From assembly GCA_004297765.1 (NCBI GenBank), contig SCTZ01000170.1, forward strand, positions 37,308-101,307: DNA of 64,000 nucleotides, written 5' to 3'. This DNA is from Chloroflexota bacterium. Its GTDB lineage: Bacteria; Chloroflexota; Dehalococcoidia; FW602-bin16. The notes below the pieces were generated by a model, which worked only from the letters and a program-made list of their open reading frames with translations, was not told the DNA's origin and made no database searches. The position numbers and the translations under genes were made by a program. Below are positions 10,801 to 17,284 of this stretch, piece by piece (position 1 is the stretch's first letter; each line of letters starts with the position of its first letter).

Positions 10801-10913
10801 AACAGCGTGGATGCCGGTCGATCCAGCAGGGATGCTCCCGGACCGCGATGAGGCAAGGGACCGGTTTTTCCCGAGCGATCGTCCGATCCTCGCTTTGTGG
10901 TCGTCATTCGCAT
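7854..10913 (-). CDS. Agl23-like (TIGR03663-type) membrane protein with C-terminal NHL propeller
   Basis: The product has 1,019 residues from the chosen ATG. The motif MHHDESLHALYSYYLLQG (about 67-84) followed by HDPMMHGPLLFH is the hallmark of the TIGR03663/Agl23-like family found in Archaea and Chloroflexi, a PMT relative linked to surface glycosylation. About 12 hydrophobic segments occupy residues 45-560. The last roughly 300 residues are about six NHL blades (NEPKGITVDGQGNIYVVDGL and similar). GGAAGG sits 9 bases before this ATG, which I prefer to a TTG 33 bases upstream that overlaps the preceding stop. Family members I recall lack the propeller, so the fusion is notable. The likely job is transfer or flipping of lipid-linked sugars at the outer face of the membrane. 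Confidence 0.85.
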   Translation of the reverse strand: MRMTTTKRGSDDRSGKTGPLPHRGPGASLLDRPASTLFNLNWEQAAYLALILLAGVMRLWDLGSRAMHHDESLHALYSYYLLQGRGYVHDPMMHGPLLFHGDALAYFLFGVNDYTARIVPALFGTILVGLPYFLRGQLGRAGALVAAILLAISPSFLYYSRFIRHDIYMAVWALILVIAGWRYLAERRPIYLYVGAAALSLSFTTKEDTFITVAIFGAFLLIVAGPEVLRALARGAQLTGLSPAGDLLVLLGTLSLPMFVGGSSVVFRMLNVDLAQQVSLAGFTTTAAFFYGTPLFLILLAVTVWIGMRWNRRTWLICAGLFWSIYVPLFTTFFSNPTGLGTGVWGSLAYWLGQHEVQRGSQPWYYYLVLLPVYEFVPLGFGLVAAVYYALRRSLFPRFLTYWCAAALLAYAVAGEKMPWIILYMALPFALLSSKLIGELLSRIDWHRARDLGGWLVVLGFPLLVLAVVGLVAALLAKPGPFANSGNLLKVTVMLGLLLLLAGVLHTGTQRVGRRLGLQLIATAVLGIGLLLTVRASWIASFVHGDIPVEMLVYTQSSPDVPKVMDEIDQVAQRTGLRNNLKITVDATESFTWPWAWYLRDYKNVDYPTLGNISGPPLGDVLLLHASNVDKAKIYLGKYDQGEKYKLRWWYPEDYRGATFSSLARDLLSGDSWQHWWRYFMYREVSVPLGSSDAVAFFPKDASPLVGGSAASRVPEEYLAKQISIPSTLSFGSKGSAPGQLNEPKGITVDGQGNIYVVDGLNNRVQKFDSSGKLLAQAGKQGSGQGEFQPSAGGAWGIAVDSRGNVYVADTWNHRVQKFDSDLKFVAQWGEHLDTQGAAQGNPGKFYGPRGVAIDNQDNVYVTDTGNKRVQVFDTSGKFIAAFGGAGNAPGQFNEPVGIGADGTGNIWVADTWNRRIQKFDKTFKPVMQIPLASGWESLGILNKPMLAIEPTGNVIVTDPENHRLLRFSSQGILLGVIGKPGIDNASYNLPIGVAVDGQGSVFVVEAGNNRVQKLEVPK

Positions 10914-10942
10914 GGCTGGTATCCTTCCGTGTGCTGGCTCTC

Positions 10943-12772
10943 TCAATTGTTCAGCTGCACGATCGCCTGATTCCAGGTGGGGACGGGCTGCGTCTCGCCG
11001 TGGATAAGCCAGCGCCAGAAGGCGAATAACCCCTCCGGCTGATATGCGCCCACCTGATTCACGCGAGCCACGTATCCATCTGGCCTGCCGTTCTCTGGCG
11101 TGTCCCGCAGGGCGCCGATGACGACTGATGCGCCATCCGGCACGGTCTCGCCGACGGCCACGCTCTTGAAGTTCCGCAGATACCAGCGGAACGGCTGCTG
11201 GACGGCCGGGTCCAGGTTGATTGCCAGGTCCTGTCTGATCCCGGTCTGACGCGCGAACGTTGCGATCTGCCGGACCACGTTTGCCACGTCGGGCTGGGTG
11301 CGGGCCGGGTAGATTAGCTCCGCGGGGCTAATCGGATGGCTGGTTCGAGTCAAAGCGTGGAGAGAAAAGACTCCAAGCGCGACGAGAACGACGCAGCTCA
11401 GAACCGGCGCGAGCTGCCGGTCGAGAAGCCGCCACAATGAGGCGAGCACGAGCAGCAACCCGGCGATCGAGAGGATCAAGTATAGCACCTGCAGCATCTT
11501 CGGCGCCGGGCCCGCCGTCACCTGACTGATCATGATGAGCACGAAGCCACCGACGCTGACCAGGATGCCGAGATGGATCCAGGTCTCCGGGCGAAACGGC
11601 CACGACACCCAGCGGATTGTCCGATCGATGGCGATGGCTGCCAGCAAGGTAAGTGGCAGCAGCGCGATGAAGACCTGGCCGGAGCCCTTGGAGGCGGTAA
11701 TCAGCAGCAGGAACAGGCCTACCACGGTCCAGAAGGAGGTGAATACCACGAACAGGGGGGATAGCAGGTCATCCCAGCGTGATTGACTGCCAGCCGTTCT
11801 CGTATCTGCCACCGGCGTCCACCATTGAGCAACGGGCGGGCGCTTTCGGAATAGGACCACCAGTCCTGCCAGCCCGAAGACAAGGGTGAGTGGCTCGTAG
11901 GAGAGTAGCAGCTCCAGGTGATAGTACCAGGGACCCGTGGGCGGGCCCGAGCCGAACTGGGCCAGCCACGTTCCGAGGGTGGGCAAGCCGAAGCTCGCGA
12001 GATTCGTGAGCAGCGCTGTGGAGATCAGCAGGAAGCCACCGAGCACCAGCGCCAGCATGCGTGCAAAGGTATCGCCACCGGCGCTCAGGATCTGCCACGT
12101 GTCGTTGAGCAGCTTGCTCGATCCGAAGGCGTAGACCGATGCGAAGAACAACAGGATGACCAACACGATGCCAACGGCCAGCGCGTCAGATAGAAGCAAG
12201 GCTGGGAGCAGCCCGGATGCTAACAGGGCGAAGCGGCGCCGGCCCGATTGCAGGTATCGGAACACGGCGATGACGAGTCCCAGCGCGAGCAAGGTCGCCA
12301 CGATCTCGCCCGAAAGCGCGCGGGAGTAGTACACGGCCAGCGGAGAGACGCTGAGAAGAAGGGCCGCCCACAAGGCCGGCCTCCGTCCTATCAAGGGACG
12401 CAAGAACCAGCACAGCGCCGGCAGAGCGGACCCGACCAGGGCCGAGCCAAGGCGGGCGGCCAGATCGCTGCTGCCGAAGAGGAAGAAGCTCCCGGCTGCC
12501 AGCAGGTTTGGGAGAGGCGCCGCCCAGGTGCTGCCTACCCCTCCTTCGATAAGTTGCCAAGCCTGGTAGGCTCGCCCGGCCTCGTCGGAGCCCAGCGGCA
12601 CGGCTGTCAGGTCTCGCAGGCGGAGGAAAAGCGCCAATCCCGTAAAGGCCATGTAGAGCACTATTTCGATTGAGAGAGCGGCCATCCATGGCTTAATGGC
12701 TGCGCCAGGCGCCAGAGGCTTCGCCGTGATTTCCGGTAGAGCAGACGGCCCACCGATAATTACTTCATCCAA
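10943..12772 (-). CDS. Polytopic membrane protein, Agl23/PMT-like, without soluble domain
   Basis: The 609-residue product is almost wholly hydrophobic (about 11-12 segments). An N-terminal LRLRDLTAVPLGSDEAGRAY segment (about 50-69) carries the D/E pair (62-65) of the PMT superfamily. The C-terminal soluble stretch (RQTGIRQDLAINL...FRWYLRNFKSV) parallels a stretch in the following Agl23-like protein (RTGLRNNLKITV...WAWYLRDYKNV). The start is a TTG five bases after the upstream stop, with AAGGTG about 14 bases before it. No better in-frame start is visible, so the N-terminus is uncertain. It is the second gene of the operon. Probable role: lipid-linked sugar transfer, possibly as a heteromer with its neighbour (inference). 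Confidence 0.75.
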   Translation of the reverse strand: MDEVIIGGPSALPEITAKPLAPGAAIKPWMAALSIEIVLYMAFTGLALFLRLRDLTAVPLGSDEAGRAYQAWQLIEGGVGSTWAAPLPNLLAAGSFFLFGSSDLAARLGSALVGSALPALCWFLRPLIGRRPALWAALLLSVSPLAVYYSRALSGEIVATLLALGLVIAVFRYLQSGRRRFALLASGLLPALLLSDALAVGIVLVILLFFASVYAFGSSKLLNDTWQILSAGGDTFARMLALVLGGFLLISTALLTNLASFGLPTLGTWLAQFGSGPPTGPWYYHLELLLSYEPLTLVFGLAGLVVLFRKRPPVAQWWTPVADTRTAGSQSRWDDLLSPLFVVFTSFWTVVGLFLLLITASKGSGQVFIALLPLTLLAAIAIDRTIRWVSWPFRPETWIHLGILVSVGGFVLIMISQVTAGPAPKMLQVLYLILSIAGLLLVLASLWRLLDRQLAPVLSCVVLVALGVFSLHALTRTSHPISPAELIYPARTQPDVANVVRQIATFARQTGIRQDLAINLDPAVQQPFRWYLRNFKSVAVGETVPDGASVVIGALRDTPENGRPDGYVARVNQVGAYQPEGLFAFWRWLIHGETQPVPTWNQAIVQLNN

Positions 12773-12777
12773 CTCGT

Positions 12778-15189
12778 TTACCGCACCTTGAAAATGGTGA
12801 CGTCTCCCTTGCGGAAGACCACGTCCATGAACCGCGCCAGCCTGGTAGATGCGCCGTCGCCGTACTTGCTCCGCTCCAGTTGTCCGACGAACACGTAGGT
12901 CACTTTGCGTCCCTGCAGAATGGATTGGATTGGTCCGCTATCGCTGGCGTTGTAGATGGCATCGATCTCGGCGTCCCGACCCCGGAAGTCCCGGTCGGAG
13001 CCACGCCACTGGTTCTCGTGCCCAACCCAGCCCAGCAGCGTCGGAATGCCCGTGCGGGCCGATATCCGTCCGAACTCGCTATATTGTCCACCCGTCGCCT
13101 CCACGACGACGGCCCCGTCGGGCGCATTACTCGCAAGCCAGCTAGTGGCCTCGTACTCGTCCGGGTTCGATGCTCGCGCGTACGCCAGTCCGTCCAGAGT
13201 GGGCGTGGCCTGAAATCCATTGGTCTTGCCAAAGATGCTGGTCACGGGATACACCAGCGAGGCCAGCACCAGGAGCGCCACCAGCAGCCACCAGCCAGAG
13301 ATGGCCAATCGTAACGTTGGTCCGACCGCATGCCAGCGCGAGTTGATCCAGTATAGGCCATAGGCAGAGACGATGGCAACGAGGGACCAGACCTGGTAGT
13401 AGAGCTTGAAAACGGTGTTCATGCGGTTGCCGAAAACGTCCTTGATGAAGAACAGCTCGCAAATCGCGAGCAGAACAACCCCGATGACCACCAGCAGCAG
13501 AGCGAAGGCATCCGGGGCACGCGATTCTGCCGTGGATGTCCCAGTGTCGCTGGGACGTCGGTCGAGGAGAAAGATACCCAGAGCGACCAACAGCAGCGCC
13601 GGGGTAACCTGGACGAACCGACCGAGGATCTCTCCCGGTTGGCTGTTCCCGACGGCCGTGCCACCAAAGCGGACCAGGAGTGCCAGCCAGAGCAGATACG
13701 GAACGAGGGCCACGAGCGCGGCCCAGCCGAGCCGGCTCCAGTCGCGGCTTGCTGGGCGTAGAATACCGGTCAGGCGCGCCACCAGGAACGATACCGCCAG
13801 GAAGATGGGCAGACCCATCACTATGACGAAGTGCACAGGCCAGGTTCTGACCTGCTGCAGCGGAACGATACCGCTGGCCTGGGACTGAAAACCCAACAGA
13901 AAGGGAGCGTAGAGCGCGACCGACACGATCCCGATGGTCACGATTGCCGGTCCGGCCTCGCGCAAATTGGCGAGATCCAGGAGCCAGCGCCGCGTGCAGC
14001 GCTGGGTTGCGATGACGAGGGCCGCGGCCGCGATCAGGAAATACGTTGGAAAGTCCCAGGTGTTGAGAAACAGCAGGGCGCCCAGGCATATCCCGGTCAG
14101 CAGCACCAGAGCCACATTGCGCCGCAGCCATTTGATATCCGGCACGGTCGATAGCTTGATCAGGTTGTAGCCGAAAGCCAGCGCCAACATGCCAAACGGC
14201 AGGGCCATCACGTGGGGGTGCAGATCGCCCAGCAAGAAGCTGAAGAATGGGAACTCCGTGATGGTGTAATCCCCCCCGGACCCCTGGGTCAGATTACCGA
14301 TGACCCGCGTGGCGCGCCACCACCACCAGGGATCGCTGGGGTACCAGGTGGTGCTCATGCGAGCACCGGTCAGGTCTCGAATCTGGAACCAGCCCAGGAC
14401 ATCGGGTGATGTCCATCCGTGCGCTCGGATCAACTCCAGCACAGCCTCGAAGTTGCCGATCACGAGGACCAGGCACATCCCAACGACGCCGAATACGATA
14501 GCAGCCCTGGCGCCCCCCGCGCCTGACGCCTGCCGAGAGGCAGTCGCCTGTCCTTTGCCGGCGTCCGTCACCAATCCGGCCACGAGACCGAAAACCGCGC
14601 TGGCCGTGAGCGCAAAGATGAGGGCCAGGCTGAGATTGTATCCGATTGCCGCGGGGGTGCCGGCGAGCTTGATCACCGCGCCGAAGAGGATGTGCCCGAA
14701 GTAGTAGTAGCTGATCGAGAAGCCACTCAGCCAGGGATCGGTGGGCGGAAAGTAGGTACTGCGCAGGACGGCGTTGAGAAAAGCGAAGTCCATGGGCTTC
14801 TCGGTGCCCATGATCTCCGGCGTGTACGCTCGCAAGGCGGCCATGGCGAACAGAGCGACGGCGAAGACCGCTTCGCTGGCCAGGATGAGGGTGCGATGGG
14901 ACCGCACAAAGCCAGTGATCTCGTCGCGGCTGCGCCCAAAAAGAATCAAGGAGACGATGGCCAGGCAGAACAAAATAAGCAGGATGGAGCCGCGCGAGTT
15001 GGGTACCAGATGCAAAACGCCGCCGAGCCATAGGAGGTAGCCCACGAGCAGCAATCCGAGGACTTTGCTCAGGGCGTAACCTCTATCGGCAAGGTTGCGA
15101 AACGTCAGCATCGTGATGGGAAGCGTGACCAGGCCGATCACCTCGGCCGAAAACCACCAGAGCAGCGTCTCTAGCACGATACCTCTCAC
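12778..15189 (-). CDS. DUF2298 / YYY-domain (TIGR03662-like) integral membrane protein
   Basis: The 803-residue product is highly hydrophobic, with roughly 16-18 segments. The signature EKPMDFAFLNAVLRS (130-144), then PPTDPWLSG and SISYYYFGH with YYY at 161-163, matches the Chlor_Arch_YYY family, known as a probable integral membrane protein of unknown function in Chloroflexi and Archaea. It lies next to TIGR03663-like genes in the genomes I know of. It is the first gene of the operon, starting at GTG about 23 bases after the predicted transcription start. The Shine-Dalgarno is weak and a GTG four codons later is possible. A distant relation to PMT glycosyltransferases suggests a role in surface glycan assembly, which remains inference. 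Confidence 0.85.
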   Translation of the reverse strand: MRGIVLETLLWWFSAEVIGLVTLPITMLTFRNLADRGYALSKVLGLLLVGYLLWLGGVLHLVPNSRGSILLILFCLAIVSLILFGRSRDEITGFVRSHRTLILASEAVFAVALFAMAALRAYTPEIMGTEKPMDFAFLNAVLRSTYFPPTDPWLSGFSISYYYFGHILFGAVIKLAGTPAAIGYNLSLALIFALTASAVFGLVAGLVTDAGKGQATASRQASGAGGARAAIVFGVVGMCLVLVIGNFEAVLELIRAHGWTSPDVLGWFQIRDLTGARMSTTWYPSDPWWWWRATRVIGNLTQGSGGDYTITEFPFFSFLLGDLHPHVMALPFGMLALAFGYNLIKLSTVPDIKWLRRNVALVLLTGICLGALLFLNTWDFPTYFLIAAAALVIATQRCTRRWLLDLANLREAGPAIVTIGIVSVALYAPFLLGFQSQASGIVPLQQVRTWPVHFVIVMGLPIFLAVSFLVARLTGILRPASRDWSRLGWAALVALVPYLLWLALLVRFGGTAVGNSQPGEILGRFVQVTPALLLVALGIFLLDRRPSDTGTSTAESRAPDAFALLLVVIGVVLLAICELFFIKDVFGNRMNTVFKLYYQVWSLVAIVSAYGLYWINSRWHAVGPTLRLAISGWWLLVALLVLASLVYPVTSIFGKTNGFQATPTLDGLAYARASNPDEYEATSWLASNAPDGAVVVEATGGQYSEFGRISARTGIPTLLGWVGHENQWRGSDRDFRGRDAEIDAIYNASDSGPIQSILQGRKVTYVFVGQLERSKYGDGASTRLARFMDVVFRKGDVTIFKVR

Positions 15190-15218
15190 CGGGCAGAGAT
15201 CCCGTTTCTCCGCGCCCT

Positions 15219-15247
15219 ATTTTGCCGGATCGAGAGGCGGTTTTCAA
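15219..15247 (-). promoter_or_regulatory. Sigma70-like promoter of the six-gene membrane glycosyltransferase operon
   Basis: On the minus strand TTGAAA (15242-15247), a 17-base spacer and CAAAAT (15219-15224) place a start of transcription near 15212, just upstream of the YYY gene. No other promoter is obvious inside the operon because all junctions are within 5 bases or overlap, except one gap of about 30 bases. Confidence 0.55.
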
Positions 15248-15427
15248 GGGCATGGAGTAGGCGAATAGACATTCCTGCAGATGGGTGTTTGGGAGCTACT
15301 GACGGCAGTGAGCAGGCGCCTGTCTGCGGAATCCCATATGCATCAAGCCAAGAGCAGCCGCCAGCAGTGATGTCCAAGACCGGGCACCTTGGTGCCAGTC
15401 CAAGTCCCACCCGGGGCTGAAGCCGCC

Positions 15428-15603
15428 GGGCTGAGTCAACGAAGCCCGCTGAAGCGGGCTGACACTAGAGCCAATGTGGGAACGGTTCGCTGGGATGGCA
15501 GGCTCAGCTGGTCCATAAACTCAGAACGGTCCGGGATCGATGTGGCAGTTCCCAACAAGCCGCATACAATTCCAGCCCGCTTCAGTGGGCTTCGTTGACT
15601 CAG
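15428..15603. repeat. Inverted pair of dispersed AGCCCGCTGAAGCGGGCT repeats
   Basis: One arm (15428-15460) reads GGGCTGAGTCAACGAAG followed by the hairpin AGCCCGCTGAAGCGGGCT. The second arm (15573-15603) is its inverted copy, with CAG-TGGGC in the hairpin. About 110 bases of unremarkable sequence lie between. No protein-coding signal is visible in 15248-15790. Confidence 0.7.
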
Positions 15604-15797
15604 CGCGCCCGCTTTAGCGGCGCGCGAGGCGCCGAATAGGTACAGGAATCCGGCGGCGACATCCCCACAGCACACCACTGGACCGTCCGTGCCTCACGGT
15701 CGACAGCCCTCTTAGCTTGATGCGCATGGGGCGCAATGATGATATCAACAAATAACGTTGCACACAATCGGGCGCTTCCCCTCCCGCCGCCCCCCTG

Positions 15798-15864
15798 GGC
15801 GCAATGAATTGCGCCCCTACGAACGGTCCATGGCCCATGCGTAGGGGCGCAATTCATTGCGCCC
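15798..15864. repeat. REP-like palindrome doublet
   Basis: Two copies of the palindrome GGGCGCAATGAATTGCGCCC plus a CTACG tail face each other (15798-15820 and 15841-15864). This is the most frequent dispersed repeat in the window, and a RAYT transposase at 41 kb is its probable mobiliser. Confidence 0.85.
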
Positions 15865-16004
15865 AACGGCCTCCCGCCTACCGACCACGCAACTTCTGTG
15901 ATCCTCCAACCGCCCTGCCATGCCCTCGGTCATCGACAACAGGCACCCTCTCGGCATCGCCACGCTTGGCCCTCCCCCGCGCATCGCGACCTGCATAACA
16001 CCCA
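15841..16004 (+). repeat. MITE-like element of about 165 bases, copy A
   Basis: Starting at a REP palindrome, this stretch is similar along its length to the reverse complement of 46922-47080. Shared blocks include TCGCGATGCGCGGGGGAGGG, GGCAGGGCGGT and GAGGCCGTTGGGCGC-type ends. It contains no reading frame that I trust. The remaining bases to 16261 hold nothing I recognise. Confidence 0.6.
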
Positions 16005-16261
16005 CTCGGCCCCTGAGCAGATGGGGACATCGACCGGGCCAGCGCCCCATCTGCGGAATCCCAAAATCAGCGTAATCCGCGGTTCAGATTGTGTGGAGGA
16101 GCAACGCCGGTGTTTCATGGCGTCGGGACGTCGCAAACTCGGCGCTGGAAAGTCGCCGTAATCCCACGCTTCGGGCTGCCTATGTACCATATGGCGTACG
16201 GGCCACACAACGCCCTGCTGACCCGCTGCGCGAGCCCTCGCGGAGAAGGAGTTTCCACTAG

Positions 16262-16573
16262 TACACCACCAACGTGCTCGTTATCGAATCTCACGCCCTT
16301 CTGGTTTCCGCTCTTGGGATCGGTCCCGCTGCTCGATTTCTGAAAGACCTGGATGAGAGCAATACCATCATCGTCCGGGGCGCGCTTTCGACGAGCAACG
16401 CGCTAAAGATCCTCTTTCGCTATGACGACAAGGTCTTCTCGTTTGCCGATGCGATCAGTTTCACCATTATGGAACGGTTGAGTATTCCGCTTGCTTTCAC
16501 GTTTGATAACCACTTTGTCCAGTGCGGTTTCTCTGTCCTTACGTCTCGAAACCTTGATGACATCTTCCGCTAG
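16262..16573 (+). pseudogene. 5'-truncated PIN-domain (VapC-like) toxin remnant
   Basis: The frame is open only after a TAG at 16259-16261 and reads YTTNVLVIESHALL..., which aligns with residues 40 onward (LTTRFVVVETHAGLL) of the intact PIN protein at 23.1 kb. The match continues through FADAISFTIMERLSIPLAFTFDNHF. The first 39 residues, with the catalytic IDTSAF aspartate, are missing and no antitoxin remnant is visible upstream. It is therefore probably inactive. A GTG at 16274 could still start a 99-residue peptide. Confidence 0.7.
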
Positions 16574-16656
16574 CTCCAAACTAGACCCAACACCTCTACT
16601 TGCGTAAACAAGAAATAAACAAATGGCCGTTCCTACCCAGGAATGCCACACCGCTA

Positions 16657-16685
16657 TTGACTACGGCAGCCCGCCTTGCTATCAT
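16657..16685 (+). promoter_or_regulatory. Sigma70-like promoter of RNA leader copy 1
   Basis: TTGACT (16657-16662), 17-base spacer, TATCAT (16680-16685). The same arrangement, with matching spacer length and surrounding bases, is repeated at 23.6 kb. The predicted start of transcription is near 16692. Confidence 0.65.
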
Positions 16686-16691
16686 ATCGTT

Positions 16692-16810
16692 GGTCAGCTA
16701 GTAAAGACCATAGTTGGGGAAGCGCTGATCCCAGGCCCGCAACGTGGCCACCTCGGCCTGGGGGAGCTACTGGTGAAACCGACCCTTCTGTTCGGGTCGG
16801 TTTTTATTTC
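16692..16810 (+). ncRNA. Unassigned structured RNA / leader with intrinsic terminator, copy 1
   Basis: The predicted transcript is about 120 nt. It holds a stem CCCAGGCC/GGCCTGGG (16730-16737 with 16755-16762) closing a loop that contains GCAACGTGGCCACCTC. It ends in AAACCGACCC/GGGTCGGTTT followed by a T-rich tail (16776-16810). An upstream CTAGTA can pair with TACTGG just before the terminator, so an alternative fold is possible. The loop is almost identical at 23.6 and 46.7 kb. I could not assign it to a known RNA family. It could be a free small RNA or an attenuator for the 1,802-aa protein gene downstream. Confidence 0.6.
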
Positions 16811-17284
16811 GTCTCGTGATCGCTGCCCCCCGTGATCGGACTCTTCATGGGAGGCCATTGGGATGACGGCACGTCCCGATCGTTGGGGTTCGTGCGCGGC
16901 CAGGGCATATGCGTTCTGCCCCAGGGAAAGCGACCAGGCGGGTGACAGTCCTTTCTGACATGCATATGGGCAGACGTCTATATGAGTGAGAGGCCAAGTC
17001 GGCGGATTAAGATCCCGCCGTCAAACCTTTTCCCTACTGGACCAGGTTTGACGCGGCCATCTCAATGCCGCGCACGGCCTCTCGCTCCGTGTAGGCGGAC
17101 CTCGTCTGGCTAGGCCGCCCGCCCGTGGATGGCCAGACTAACGGAGCACGCCTAGGCCGTCAGACTGAGGTGGCCTGACTAACGGAGAACGCATGGACCT
17201 GCGCGCGTAGCAGAGCCGTCCTAACCGCTACTGACAGGTCGTGACGAAGAACACGCGGCCCGAGATCAATGTGAGGTGCGTAAC
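16811..17284 (+). other. Long non-coding leader with strong hairpins and a 41-base tandem repeat
   Basis: There is no gene here. Between the terminator of the small RNA and the secreted-protein start lie a strong hairpin GCCGTCAAACCT/AGGTTTGACGCGGC (17018-17057) and a second stem GCTCCGTGTAG/CTAACGGAGC (17084-17147). Two tandem units of about 41 bases (17111-17152 and 17153-17193) share TAGGCCG and GACTAACGGAG. If transcription reads through the terminator, this is a structured 5' UTR. Confidence 0.5.

Noticed and set aside
15389..15866. Several short frames around the palindromes at 15.4-15.9 kb
   Set aside because: They are generated by inverted repeats and read both ways with similar peptides; no family resemblance.
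16692..16810. T-box riboswitch
   Set aside because: The loop GTGGCCACCTCGG only loosely resembles the T-box GTGGNACCGCG, the Stem I features are not convincing, and the downstream genes are not synthetase or amino-acid genes. A covariance-model search would settle this.
16692..16810. c-di-GMP (GEMM-I) riboswitch
   Set aside because: The conserved GGACGCAAAGCC and GGYAGCCGGGTTRCC blocks are not present in any of the three copies.
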